DNA of 21,068 nucleotides from Anaerolineales bacterium UBA1429 (GCA_002329325.1 DCTX01000035.1:1-21068), one strand, 5' to 3'; positions 6,235-13,703 are shown, counted from the first letter of the stretch. The notes: generated from the sequence alone by a model not told the origin. Program-made: numbers and translations.

Positions 6235-7179
6235 ATGAGCAACCCTGCCGCCCGCTTCATCCACCACATCTGCTGGGCTCTTGGCCTGGCCGCCTGCCTC
6301 TTGACGGCCTGTGGCGAGCCTCAACCCACTGCCCTGGCCCTGGCCACGGCCCGGCCGACGGAGCAGACCGCGACGCCCACGCCCACCTCGACCCGGACGG
6401 CGACCGCGACGGCGACGGCGACGGCCAGGCCCACGCGCACAGCGACGCCCACGCCATCCGCCACGCCCACGGCGACGCCTACGGCAACGGCGACGGCGAC
6501 CCGGACCGCGACGCCCGCGGCGACCCCCACCGTCGTCCGCGTCGCTATCACGGTGGTCCCGCGCCAGACTCCGCTGCCGCCGGATGTGCGCTACCGCATC
6601 GGCGGCATCGATTTCGCCGACGCCAACGCGCCGTTGGGCATCGTCTATCCCGCCTCTCTGGAGGGGGATGCCCAGACCCGTTTCGACGGCCTGGAGATCC
6701 TGGTGGCCAATATCAGCGGCAGCCGGTATCGGCGCTTTGTCACCGAGTACGGCGGCACCGTCTTTGTCTATCCCGATACGGCCAGCGGCAGCTTTGTCCT
6801 GAACGTGCACGATGGCGTGGTGATCCGCACGGGCCGGGTGCTGGAGGCCGAGCCTCTACGCCAGCTCATCGAGGGCAACCTGCACACGCCGTATCCTCTG
6901 CCCGAGATCGAGGCGCGCCTGCAGCGCCTGTTGGGGCGCGAGTTCGTCTTTACCCAGGCCGGCGTCAGCGCCCGCTTTCGCCTGGTGCGGGCCCGCCGCA
7001 TGAGCGCCGCCGATGTGGCCCAGTACCAGGACAAGGCCGATCGGCTCAGCGAATATGTGGCGCCCTTTCCGGATCCCCGCCGCGCCCTGATCCTCTTCTT
7101 CTGCTCTGGGCGCCAGCCGGGCGAGCCGGCGGAAACCTTCGCCGGGCGGTATGTGCTGGTGCTGGAGCTGGCCGACTAG
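6235..7179 (+). CDS. Lipoprotein with Thr/Pro/Ala linker and sortase-like domain
   Basis: This 314-residue protein has a hydrophobic leader ending in a lipobox LLTAC (Cys26), so it should be lipid-anchored outside the membrane. Residues ~32-100 are a low-complexity Thr/Ala/Pro linker. The C-terminal ~200 residues resemble a sortase barrel: LNVHDG (His192) followed by the pattern of a substrate-loop helix; GREFVF...ARFRLVRAR like the sortase beta5-beta6 strands; ALILFFCSG (Cys290) like the TLxTC motif; and Arg305 in AGRYVLVLEL, 15 residues after the Cys (13 in S. aureus SrtA). Together these give a His-Cys-Arg triad. Sortases are normally anchored by a transmembrane helix, so a lipid anchor is unusual. 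The family call is by motif and needs a profile search. The stop overlaps the permease gene by 4 nt. Confidence 0.65.
   Translation: MSNPAARFIHHICWALGLAACLLTACGEPQPTALALATARPTEQTATPTPTSTRTATATATATARPTRTATPTPSATPTATPTATATATRTATPAATPTVVRVAITVVPRQTPLPPDVRYRIGGIDFADANAPLGIVYPASLEGDAQTRFDGLEILVANISGSRYRRFVTEYGGTVFVYPDTASGSFVLNVHDGVVIRTGRVLEAEPLRQLIEGNLHTPYPLPEIEARLQRLLGREFVFTQAGVSARFRLVRARRMSAADVAQYQDKADRLSEYVAPFPDPRRALILFFCSGRQPGEPAETFAGRYVLVLELAD
6340..6530 (+). repeat. Degenerate Thr-Ala / Thr-Pro coding repeat
   Basis: The linker of the lipoprotein gene is an imperfect repeat of ACN-GCN and ACN-CCN codons, for example runs of gacggc and acgccc. It encodes a flexible, probably extended spacer. 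The opposite strand is open through the repeat and reads as low-complexity Gly/Arg or Val/Ala sequence; this is a by-product of composition. Confidence 0.8.
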
Positions 7180-8123
7180 CCCGCCGGCCGCTTGCGGCGG
7201 CGCTGGAGCACGGCCACGGCCCCCAACACGCAGCAGGCCCCCAGCAACTGAGGCCCCTCCAGACGCTCGTTGAGCACGGCCCAGCCCAGCAGCATGGCCG
7301 TCACCGGCTCGATGGTGGCCACAATGCTGGCGCTGCTGGCCGAGACGCGCCGGAGCCCGGCGTTGAAGGCCAGCCCGGCGACCATGGTGATCAACCCCAA
7401 GGCTACAAGCCAGGGGATCACCCCCGGCTGGGCGCGGATGATGGCCAGGCTGCGCAGCGATTGCAGCGGCAACAGGAACAACGTGCCCGTGGCCAGGGCA
7501 TATACCAGCACCGTGCGGGCCCCATAGCCGCGCCGGGTTGCCACCTTGATAAAGAGCACATAGGCGGCATAGGTCACGCCCGATGCCAGCGCCGCCGCGA
7601 CGCCCAGCAAGCTGAGCTGCGCCGTGCCCAGGTCATAGGCGCGGCCCACCAGCGTGGTGCCGGCCAGGGCCAGGGCCAGGGCCACCAGCCGCTCGCGCCC
7701 CAGCTCCTCGCGCCACACGATGACGCTAAAAAGCGTCACCCAGGCGGGAGCCGTGTATTGCAGCACCGCCGCGATCCCCATGCCGACCATGCGGATGGCA
7801 TAGGCATAGATGCTATAGGTGGCCGCCACGCCGAACAGGCCGAACAGCAGGAAGAAGCCGATGTGGCGGCGCTGGATGCGCAAAGCGGCGGGTTGACGCC
7901 AGGCCAGCCATGCGGCCAGCAGCAACGTCGCCAACAGCGCCCGCCAGAAGACCGTCTCCAGGGGAGTCAGGCCGTACTGCTCGTTGACGACGTGGTAGAA
8001 CAGGCCCAGGGCGCCCCACAACCCCGCGCCCAGAACGACCATGCCGTAGCCGGCCAGCAGGTCCAGGAGCCGTGGGTTGAGTTGCGCCATTCCCTTGGCG
8101 CGCTGCGCAAGCGAACGTGTCAT
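7176..8123 (-). CDS. EamA/DMT-family membrane permease
   Basis: This 315-residue integral membrane protein has about ten hydrophobic segments in two related halves, as in the drug/metabolite transporter superfamily with duplicated EamA domains. Recognisable parts are the start of the first helix GAGLWGALGLFY, TPLETVFWRALLA in half one and the second-half end ASIVATIEPVTAMLLGWAVLNE, which is the most conserved EamA stretch. It probably exports or imports a small metabolite; substrate is unknown. The ATG at 8123 is preferred over a GTG at 8141 (inside a hairpin) and an ATG at 8090 (no proper ribosome-binding site). A GGGGG about 9 nt upstream may bind the ribosome and lies in the hairpin's arm. 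Its tail overlaps the convergent lipoprotein gene by 4 nt. Confidence 0.9.
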   Translation of the reverse strand: MTRSLAQRAKGMAQLNPRLLDLLAGYGMVVLGAGLWGALGLFYHVVNEQYGLTPLETVFWRALLATLLLAAWLAWRQPAALRIQRRHIGFFLLFGLFGVAATYSIYAYAIRMVGMGIAAVLQYTAPAWVTLFSVIVWREELGRERLVALALALAGTTLVGRAYDLGTAQLSLLGVAAALASGVTYAAYVLFIKVATRRGYGARTVLVYALATGTLFLLPLQSLRSLAIIRAQPGVIPWLVALGLITMVAGLAFNAGLRRVSASSASIVATIEPVTAMLLGWAVLNERLEGPQLLGACCVLGAVAVLQRRRKRPAG

Positions 8124-8162
8124 AAACAAAGCCCCCTGCACGCTCTACAGGGCGTGCAGGGG
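8124..8162 (-). terminator. Hairpin with T-rich tail, terminator or attenuator before the permease
   Basis: CCCCTGCACGC (8133-8143) pairs with GCGTGCAGGGG (8152-8162) in a perfect 11-bp stem with an 8-nt loop. On the minus strand it is followed by GCTTTGTTT, then at once by the permease ATG. It lies 55 nt past the stop of the upstream dehydratase gene, so it looks like that gene's terminator. It also contains the only plausible ribosome-binding site of the permease gene, so it could control that gene too. Confidence 0.5.
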
Positions 8163-8217
8163 ACGAGTCTATCACAGTGGGCCGCGCAAAGCAATCGCGC
8201 CGGGGCCATTGCGCTGG

Positions 8218-9411
8218 CTACTTGATGGCCACCTTCTCCAACCAGTCCGGCGTGATCTCCAGGCCAAAGCCGGGCGCATCGCTGGGCACCAGGTACCCGT
8301 CCTTGATGACCGCCGTGCCTGGCAGAAAGACCATCTCCTCCAGGGGCACGCCCGGAGGCGCCACGCCCTCGGAGCGCTCGCCCCAGGGGATGGACGGCGT
8401 GGCGAAGGCCAGGTGCTGCCCATAGGGAAAGTTCATGCCGCCGTGGGTGATGACCGAAAGGCCAAAGACCTCGGCGACATGGCAGATGCGCAGGGCGCCC
8501 GTGATGCCGCCCACCCAGAGCACATCCGGCTGAAAGATATCCACGGTGCCCTGGCTGGCCGCCTTGGCGAAGGGATAGGGGGTGTACCAGTGCTCGCCGG
8601 TGGCCAGCGACTGGCTCCCGGAGCGCTGCCGCAGCCGCACCCAGCTCTCCTGGTCTTCCGGCATGAGGATATCCTCGATCCACTTGAGTCGGTAGGGCCG
8701 CAGCCGCTCGATCAGGCGCGAGGCGTAATCCACATCCAGGGACATCCAGCAATCCAGAGCCAGCTCCACATCGTCGCCCACGATCTCGCGGGCGCGGGCG
8801 ACCCGCTCCTCGGTGCGATTGAGTCCCTCCAGCCCATCCCAGGGGCCGGCATCCATAAAGATCTTGACCGCCCTAAAGCCGAGCTCCAGGAACCACTCCA
8901 GGCTGGCTTCCAGGCCGTAGGAGAGGATGGTGTTGCTGCCGTAGCAGTAGATGCGGTCCTTCTGCGGGCCGCCCAGCAGCTCGTATACGGGCTTGCCCAG
9001 CAACTTGCCCTTGAGGTCCCACAGCGCCGTATCCACGGCGCTGATGGCATAGCTGGCCAGCCCGGCGCTGCCAAAGGACGCCGTCATCCGGTTCATCAGG
9101 TCCCACAGCTTTTCCGTGGCCATGCAATCTTGGCCTATCAGAGAGGGGCCGATGAAATCCTCGATGATGCTCTGCACGGGGCCGCTGAGGATGCTCAGGC
9201 CCATGCCCCAGGTGCCGTCCTCGGCCGTCACGATGCAGGCGATGCGCCCCCAGCGGGCGTGGGCAGAGCGGGCGCGGCCCGCCCTGGCGAATTCGGGGTA
9301 GCGCCACGTGGGCGAAACAAAGGCGCCATCGAACTGGGGCTCCACCCGGGGCTTGGTCTTGGGCCGCGGGGTGATGTCAATGGGGATGGCGCGGATCTCT
9401 CGGATCTTCAT
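8218..9411 (-). CDS. Enolase-superfamily sugar-acid dehydratase, L-rhamnonate dehydratase-like
   Basis: This 397-residue protein belongs to the mandelate racemase/muconate lactonizing group of the enolase superfamily. Metal ligands are Asp220 (LALDCWM), Glu246 (KWIEDIL) and Glu273 (TGEHWY); His323 (VITHGG) with Asp296 (QPD) form the catalytic His-Asp pair. The segments LDCWMSLDVDYA and RPYRLKWIE closely resemble E. coli RhmD, which dehydrates L-rhamnonate to 2-keto-3-deoxy-L-rhamnonate; length (about 400) also agrees. The exact sugar acid cannot be fixed from sequence. AGGAG 4-5 nt upstream selects the ATG at 9411 over one 15 nt earlier. It is transcribed away from the glycerol-1-phosphate dehydrogenase operon, with a consensus -35 upstream. 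No aldolase or kinase for the product is seen in the window. Confidence 0.85.
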   Translation of the reverse strand: MKIREIRAIPIDITPRPKTKPRVEPQFDGAFVSPTWRYPEFARAGRARSAHARWGRIACIVTAEDGTWGMGLSILSGPVQSIIEDFIGPSLIGQDCMATEKLWDLMNRMTASFGSAGLASYAISAVDTALWDLKGKLLGKPVYELLGGPQKDRIYCYGSNTILSYGLEASLEWFLELGFRAVKIFMDAGPWDGLEGLNRTEERVARAREIVGDDVELALDCWMSLDVDYASRLIERLRPYRLKWIEDILMPEDQESWVRLRQRSGSQSLATGEHWYTPYPFAKAASQGTVDIFQPDVLWVGGITGALRICHVAEVFGLSVITHGGMNFPYGQHLAFATPSIPWGERSEGVAPPGVPLEEMVFLPGTAVIKDGYLVPSDAPGFGLEITPDWLEKVAIK

Positions 9412-9572
9412 GGGTCTCCTTTTCATGCGTGAACCTTGCTTGGCGCAAGCCAAGGGCCTACTGGCCGCCCTGTCGCTCGGGCGACCGCGAAGGCTCGCCG
9501 ATACCCTCACGACAGCCATGCCGTGCGCACCGGCGGCGAGCGTGCCCGCCGACTCGGCCCGTTCCGCTGGCG

Positions 9573-9601
9573 ATTGTGCGCCGACGCCATCTGGCTGTCA
9601 A
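9573..9601 (-). promoter_or_regulatory. Promoter of the rhamnonate dehydratase-like gene
   Basis: On the minus strand TTGACA (9601-9596) is an exact -35, followed after 17 nt by CACAAT (9578-9573), 4 of 6 to consensus. The transcript would start near 9566 with a leader of about 155 nt, which includes the 9439-9454 stem-loop. Confidence 0.45.
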
Positions 9602-9728
9602 CCGCAACAGCGGCCAGGTATGCGCTTGAGAGCCGGGTTTTGGCCTCCGTTTCTGTGTGGTTGCCCTCCCCGCGCGGGATCCGCGCCCCGTGAACCCTGG
9701 CGGGCGTCTGCTCGCCGGAGCGCCGGCA

Positions 9729-9752
9729 CTGGATGCGTGCCTGGATCCGTGC
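9729..9752 (+). repeat. 12-bp tandem direct repeat upstream of the operon promoter
   Basis: CTGGATGCGTGC (9729-9740) is followed directly by CTGGATCCGTGC (9741-9752), identical at 11 of 12 positions. It ends 22 bp upstream of the -35 at 9775. A 12-bp period is close to one helical turn, so the two copies face the same side of the DNA, as expected for tandem half-sites of an activator. Function is inferred. Confidence 0.5.
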
Positions 9753-9774
9753 GGAATAGGTGACATCTGCCCGC

Positions 9775-9803
9775 TTGACAAAGATCGGTCTGGGCTGCAT
9801 GAT
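9775..9803 (+). promoter_or_regulatory. Promoter of the glycerol-1-phosphate dehydrogenase operon
   Basis: TTGACA (9775-9780) is an exact -35. After 17 nt comes CATGAT (9798-9803), 4 of 6 to consensus. The weak -10 with a strong -35 would suit control by an activator or repressor. Predicted start near 9810, about 30 nt before the GTG at 9840. Confidence 0.5.
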
Positions 9804-9839
9804 CTTTTCGATTGGCTTCATCTCGTTCAGGAGGTTCCC

Positions 9840-11081
9840 GTGTCCGTCGAGACTCTTTACATTGGCTCCGATGCCGTGGGCGCGCTCGTGCGCTATACCA
9901 GGGATCAGGGGCTGCGCCACTTTATCCTTGTTGTAGATGACCGTACCTGGTCGGCCTTGGGCGAGGCGGCCTATGCCGCCCTCACGACCGACGGCGCCGA
10001 TGTCCGCCTGGCGCGGCTCGCCGGTGAGGAGGTGGTCGCCGATGGCGAGCGCATCCTCGAGCTCTTGCTCTTTAGCGACAGTGAGCCCCGCACCTATATC
10101 GTCGTGGGTTCCGGCACCCTTACAGATCTCACCCGTTTCGTTAGCTACAAGTTGGGGCGTCCCTTTATCTCGCTGCCCACGGCGCCCTCGGTGGATGCCT
10201 ACACGTCATCCAACGCGCCCATCGTGGTGGATCGCTTCAAGCGCACCCTGGAGGCCCAAGAGCCCATCGCCGTGTTCGCGGATCTGGACGTGCTCTGCGC
10301 GGCGCCTCCCGCCATGATCGCCTCGGGAGTGGGCGATATCCTGGGCAAGTACGTCTCTCTCGCTGATTGGCGGCTGGGGGCCCTGCTCCTGGGCGAGGCG
10401 ATTGATGAAGACGTCGTCAAGGCCATGTATGCCACTCTCTACTCCGTGGCGGATCGGGTAGAGGCCATCGGGCGGGGCGAGCCCGCCGCCGTCGCCGCCC
10501 TGATGCAGGCTCTGCTGAATTCGGGCTCTGCCATGGCCCGATGGGTCAACTCGCGGCCCGCCTCGGGCTCGGAGCACCACCTTTCGCACTTTTGGGAGAT
10601 GCTCCTGCTGCAGGAGGGCCGTCCGGCGATACTGCATGGCGCCAAGGTCGGCGTGGGGACGGTGCTGATGGCGCGGGCCTATGCGCGGCTGCGCTCCATC
10701 TCTCGCGACAACGCCCTGGCCCGCCTGGCCCGCACGGCCGGGCGCGATGCGGAAGAGATCCGCACCCTCATCTACGCCGGCTACGGGCCCCTGGCCGAGC
10801 AGGTCCTGGCCGATTGGGTGCCGGTGTTTCCGATCCTGGGAGAGCTGTGGAGCCAGTTGCAGGAACGCCTGGCCGAGCACTGGGACGAGGTGCAGGCCGT
10901 CGCTGCGGATGTGCCCCCTCCAGAGGTGATCGTCGCCCAGTTGCAGGCCGCTGGCGCCCCCACCGAGCCCGCTCAACTGGGCCTCACCGTCCTGGAGACC
11001 GACGACGCCCTGCGCTATGCGCACTTTATGCGAGATCGCTTCACCGTGCGCTGGGTGGAGCGGGCCCTGGGTTTCCAATAG
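9840..11081 (+). CDS. egsA: sn-glycerol-1-phosphate dehydrogenase
   Basis: This 413-residue protein is of the EgsA/AraM family, which reduces dihydroxyacetone phosphate to sn-glycerol-1-phosphate with NAD(P)H. The NAD-binding loop VGSGTLTD is at 89-96, followed by the family signature SYKLGRPFISLPTAPSVDAY. The metal site is Asp166 (SGVGD), His250 (SEHHLSHFWE) and His266 (LHGAKVG). G1P is the backbone of archaeal lipids; in Bacillus EgsA feeds an archaeal-type heptaprenylglycerol phosphate. The start is GTG at 9840, fixed by AGGAGG (9829-9834) 5 nt upstream; an ATG at 9657 lies before the predicted promoter. It is the first gene of a plus-strand string with a racemase-family gene and split transketolase, after a 126-nt gap. 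No G1P prenyltransferase (PcrB/GGGPS) is in the window, so the fate of the G1P is open. Confidence 0.9.
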   Translation: MSVETLYIGSDAVGALVRYTRDQGLRHFILVVDDRTWSALGEAAYAALTTDGADVRLARLAGEEVVADGERILELLLFSDSEPRTYIVVGSGTLTDLTRFVSYKLGRPFISLPTAPSVDAYTSSNAPIVVDRFKRTLEAQEPIAVFADLDVLCAAPPAMIASGVGDILGKYVSLADWRLGALLLGEAIDEDVVKAMYATLYSVADRVEAIGRGEPAAVAALMQALLNSGSAMARWVNSRPASGSEHHLSHFWEMLLLQEGRPAILHGAKVGVGTVLMARAYARLRSISRDNALARLARTAGRDAEEIRTLIYAGYGPLAEQVLADWVPVFPILGELWSQLQERLAEHWDEVQAVAADVPPPEVIVAQLQAAGAPTEPAQLGLTVLETDDALRYAHFMRDRFTVRWVERALGFQ

Positions 11082-11207
11082 ACTCGTTGTGTGGCGATCT
11101 GTTCCGCCATGTGCACCGGCGCGCCAGGCCGGGCAAAGAGGCCGGGTAATCTGTGAACCTCGGCCTTGATGCGCCTGTGCACCGTCATCTCAGAAGGAGA
11201 GCCTGCC

Positions 11208-11873
11208 ATGCCAACCGTTGCCGCCATCTATACCGCGCTGAATATCGTGGATCCGATCAAGGCCCTCTTCGCCGAGCTGCTGCCCGATGTGCGCTTGATC
11301 AACATCGGCGATGACAGCCTGATCGCGGAGGTCATCGCCCACGGCGATGTCACACCGGCGGTCACGCGCCGCCTGGTGGCCTACTATCAGGCGGCCACGC
11401 AGGCCGGCGCCGACCTCATATTCAACACCTGCTCGTCGGTAGGTGAGGTCGCCCTGCTGGGCCAGCAGTTTGTGGACGTGCCCATCGTCCAGATCGACCA
11501 CGCCATGGCCGAGGCCGCCGTGCAGCAGGGGGCCTCCATCGGCGTGCTGGCCACGCTGCCCACCACCCTGGGGCCCACGCTGCGCCTGGTGCAGCGCAAG
11601 GCGGCCGCCGCCGACCGCCAGGTCGCCGTTCATGCAGGCCTGGCGGAGGGCGCCTTTCAGAAGCTGCTGGCCGGGCAGGCGGAGGAGCACGATCGGCGCA
11701 TCCTGGCTGCCGCCGAGGGGCTGGCCGGAAAGGTGGATCTGTTCGTCCTGGCCCAGGCCAGCATGGGGCGCCTGCAGGATGCCCTGGCAGCTGCCACGGG
11801 CAAGCCGGTGCTCACCAGCCCGCGCCTGGGGGTGCTCTCGGTGGCGCGCCGCCTGCAGGAGCTTGCCGCATGA
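11208..11873 (+). CDS. Asp/Glu/hydantoin racemase-superfamily protein
   Basis: This 221-residue soluble protein fits the Asp/Glu racemase fold (PF01177): two alpha/beta lobes with related ends. Cys75 in NTCSSVGE is the first of the two catalytic cysteines of the family. At the second site, where two-base racemases have Cys, the sequence reads LAQASM (181-186), without Cys. A one-cysteine member could be an isomerase, decarboxylase-like or single-base enzyme rather than a racemase. AAGGAGA (11194-11200) 7 nt upstream fixes the ATG at 11208. Its last codon overlaps the transketolase start (ATGA, 11870-11873), so it is translationally coupled to it, suggesting it produces or consumes a transketolase substrate. 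The substrate is not known. Confidence 0.82.
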   Translation: MPTVAAIYTALNIVDPIKALFAELLPDVRLINIGDDSLIAEVIAHGDVTPAVTRRLVAYYQAATQAGADLIFNTCSSVGEVALLGQQFVDVPIVQIDHAMAEAAVQQGASIGVLATLPTTLGPTLRLVQRKAAAADRQVAVHAGLAEGAFQKLLAGQAEEHDRRILAAAEGLAGKVDLFVLAQASMGRLQDALAAATGKPVLTSPRLGVLSVARRLQELAA

Positions 11874-12697
11874 CGGAACCGGGCCCGGGGCAGGATCTGG
11901 CCCGCATGGCCGCCGGCTTGCGCGCCGACGTGCTGCGCATGGTGCACGCGGCGGGGGACGGGCATCCCGGCCCCTGTCTCTCCGTGGCCGATATCATCGC
12001 GGTGCTCTATGGCCGCATCCTGCGGGTGGACCCCCGGAGGCCCGATTGGCCGGACCGCGATCGGCTGATCCTCTCCAAAGGGCATGCCTGTCCCGTCCTG
12101 TATGCGGCCCTGATGCGGCGCGGCTTTATGCCAGCGGAGACGCTGGGCACGCTGCGCCGGCTTCACTCGCCGCTGCAGGGGCATCCGGATATGGTCAAGA
12201 CCCCCGGCGTGGACATGACGACGGGATCCCTTGGCAATGGGCTCTCCATCGGGTTGGGCATGGCCCTGGCGGGGCGCTATGGTGGACGCGACTATGCGGT
12301 GCACGTCATCGCCGGGGATGGCGAGATGCAGGAGGGCATCGTCTGGGAGGCGGTTATGGCGGCGGCCCATCAGCGGGTGGCCCGCCTGACCCTCTGGGTG
12401 GATAACAACGGCTGGCAGAGCGGCGGGCGGGTGAGCCAGGTCGCCGGGCTGGAGCCCATCGCCCCCAGGATCGCGGCCTTTGGCTGGCATGTGCAGGAGA
12501 TCGATGGCCACGACCATGCGGCCATTCTGGAGGCGGCCCGGGCCGCTGCCGAGGCTCTCGAGCGCCCCTCGGCCATCGTGGCCCATACGGTCAAGGGCAA
12601 GGGGGTGCCTTTTATCGAGAACGACAACTCGTGGCACAAGCGGGTGCCCACGCAAGACGAGCTGGAACGGGCGCTGGCCGCCCTGGGGGAGGGCTAG
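11870..12697 (+). CDS. Transketolase, N-terminal (TPP-binding) subunit
   Basis: This 275-residue subunit is the cofactor half of a split transketolase. The thiamine-diphosphate motif runs from GDG (149-151) to NN (179-180). Conserved histidines are His32 (GHPG), His72 (KGHA) and His105 (GHPD), and the MTTGSLGNGLS segment (116-126) is typical. Paired with the next gene it would transfer a two-carbon ketol unit between sugar phosphates in the cytosol. Split transketolases are common in bacteria and archaea, including catabolic clusters for unusual sugars, so it may not be the housekeeping enzyme. The start overlaps the racemase-family stop by 4 nt, and the next ATG follows 1 nt after this stop. 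Confidence 0.95.
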   Translation: MTEPGPGQDLARMAAGLRADVLRMVHAAGDGHPGPCLSVADIIAVLYGRILRVDPRRPDWPDRDRLILSKGHACPVLYAALMRRGFMPAETLGTLRRLHSPLQGHPDMVKTPGVDMTTGSLGNGLSIGLGMALAGRYGGRDYAVHVIAGDGEMQEGIVWEAVMAAAHQRVARLTLWVDNNGWQSGGRVSQVAGLEPIAPRIAAFGWHVQEIDGHDHAAILEAARAAAEALERPSAIVAHTVKGKGVPFIENDNSWHKRVPTQDELERALAALGEG

Positions 12698-12698
12698 G

Positions 12699-13667
12699 AT
12701 GCGCACCTTCCAGGGCACGCGACAGGCGTTCAGCCTCGCCATGTTGGAGCTGGCGGAGCAGGATCCGCGCATCGTACTGGTGCTGGCCGATTCGCTGGCC
12801 GCCATGCGCGCCGGAGCCTTTGCCGAGCGCTATCCCGAGCGCGTCTTTGATGTGGGCATCGCCGAGCAGAACGCGGTGGGGGTGGCGGCGGGCCTGGCTT
12901 CCTGCGGCCTGATCCCCTTTGTGGCCACCTATGCCGGGTTCATCACCATGCGCGCCTGCGAGCAGGTGCGCACCTTTTGCGCCTATCCGGGGCTCAACGT
13001 CAAGTTCGTGGGCGCCAACGGCGGCCTCTTTGCCGGGGAGCGCGAGGGGGTCACCCACCAGTTCTTTGAGGACCTGGGCATCATGCGCAGCATCCCCGGC
13101 ATCACCATCGTCGTCCCCTCAGACCCGGCCCAGACGCGCCGGGCCACCCACGCCATCGCCCGGGTGGAGGGGCCCTGCTACCTGCGCATCGGCAGCGGCC
13201 GCGAGCACGACCTGTTCGGCGAGGAGGAGTCGTTCGAGCTGGGCAAGCTGCGCGTCCTGGCGGAGCAGGGGAGCGGCAACGACATCCTTCTGCTGGCTAC
13301 GGGGCTGATTCTGAACCGCGTTCTGGAGGCGGCGGACCGGCTGGCCGGTGAAGGGCTTGGGGTTACCGTGGGCGAGGTGCACACCCTGCGCCCCCTGGAC
13401 GCCGGGGCCATCGCCCGGCTGGCAAGGCGCTCCCGCGCCGTGGTGACCGTCGAGGACCACAACATCCTGGGCGGGCTGGGCAGCGCTGTGGCCGAGGTCA
13501 TCGCGGAGGCGGGGCTTGCCCGGCCGCTGGCGCGCGTCGGCCTGCAGGACGTGTTCCCCGAATCGGGCGAGGCCGAGGCGCTGCTGGATGCCTATGGCAT
13601 GGCGGTTGCCGATATCATGGCGGCGGCCAGGGGGGCGTTGGCGCGCTCCCAGTCTGCCGCTCCGTAG
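12699..13667 (+). CDS. Transketolase, C-terminal subunit
   Basis: This 322-residue subunit carries the pyrimidine-binding and C-terminal domains of transketolase. The catalytic glutamate that activates the cofactor is Glu56 in VGIAEQN; GVTHQ (118-122) and the following VPSDPAQTR segment are also typical. The C-terminal domain ends near residue 310. GGGGGAGG just upstream provides ribosome binding, and the start lies 1 nt after the stop of the N-terminal subunit, so both are made in equal amounts. The gene is followed after 36 nt by a PAP2 phosphatase gene with no terminator between them. Confidence 0.95.
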   Translation: MRTFQGTRQAFSLAMLELAEQDPRIVLVLADSLAAMRAGAFAERYPERVFDVGIAEQNAVGVAAGLASCGLIPFVATYAGFITMRACEQVRTFCAYPGLNVKFVGANGGLFAGEREGVTHQFFEDLGIMRSIPGITIVVPSDPAQTRRATHAIARVEGPCYLRIGSGREHDLFGEEESFELGKLRVLAEQGSGNDILLLATGLILNRVLEAADRLAGEGLGVTVGEVHTLRPLDAGAIARLARRSRAVVTVEDHNILGGLGSAVAEVIAEAGLARPLARVGLQDVFPESGEAEALLDAYGMAVADIMAAARGALARSQSAAP

Positions 13668-13703
13668 CGCTCTCATGTTGATGCGAGAAAGGGTCTGCGC
13701 CTG

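Larger units (their letters stand above)
9412..9839. other. 428-bp divergent control region
   Basis: No credible gene is found here. The region contains promoter candidates facing both ways, each with an exact TTGACA -35, a 12-bp tandem repeat at 9729-9752, a GCGCGG/CCGCGC inverted repeat (9672-9686) and a 6-bp stem with a GCAA tetraloop (CTTGGC/GCCAAG, 9439-9454) just upstream of the dehydratase ribosome-binding site. The shape is that of a shared regulatory region controlling the two divergent units. Confidence 0.6.

Noticed and set aside
6340..6530. CRISPR or microsatellite array
   Set aside because: The repeat is degenerate, in frame, and codes for a Thr/Ala/Pro linker; there are no spacers of constant length.
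6169..6810. N-terminal extension of the NUDIX frame through the lipoprotein repeat
   Set aside because: The extension is poly-Gly/Arg sequence from the complement of the Thr/Ala/Pro repeat; the NUDIX domain is complete from the ATG at 6168.
8077..9432. Long plus-strand open frame (about 450 codons) opposite the dehydratase
   Set aside because: It is antisense to a gene with complete enolase-superfamily catalytic residues; its translation is low-complexity Gly/Ala/Gln/His-rich with no family motif. High G+C leaves antisense frames open throughout the window.
9657..9839. 61-residue extension of the G1P dehydrogenase to an upstream ATG
   Set aside because: It would start before the predicted promoter, has no family similarity, and the GTG at 9840 has AGGAGG 5 nt upstream.
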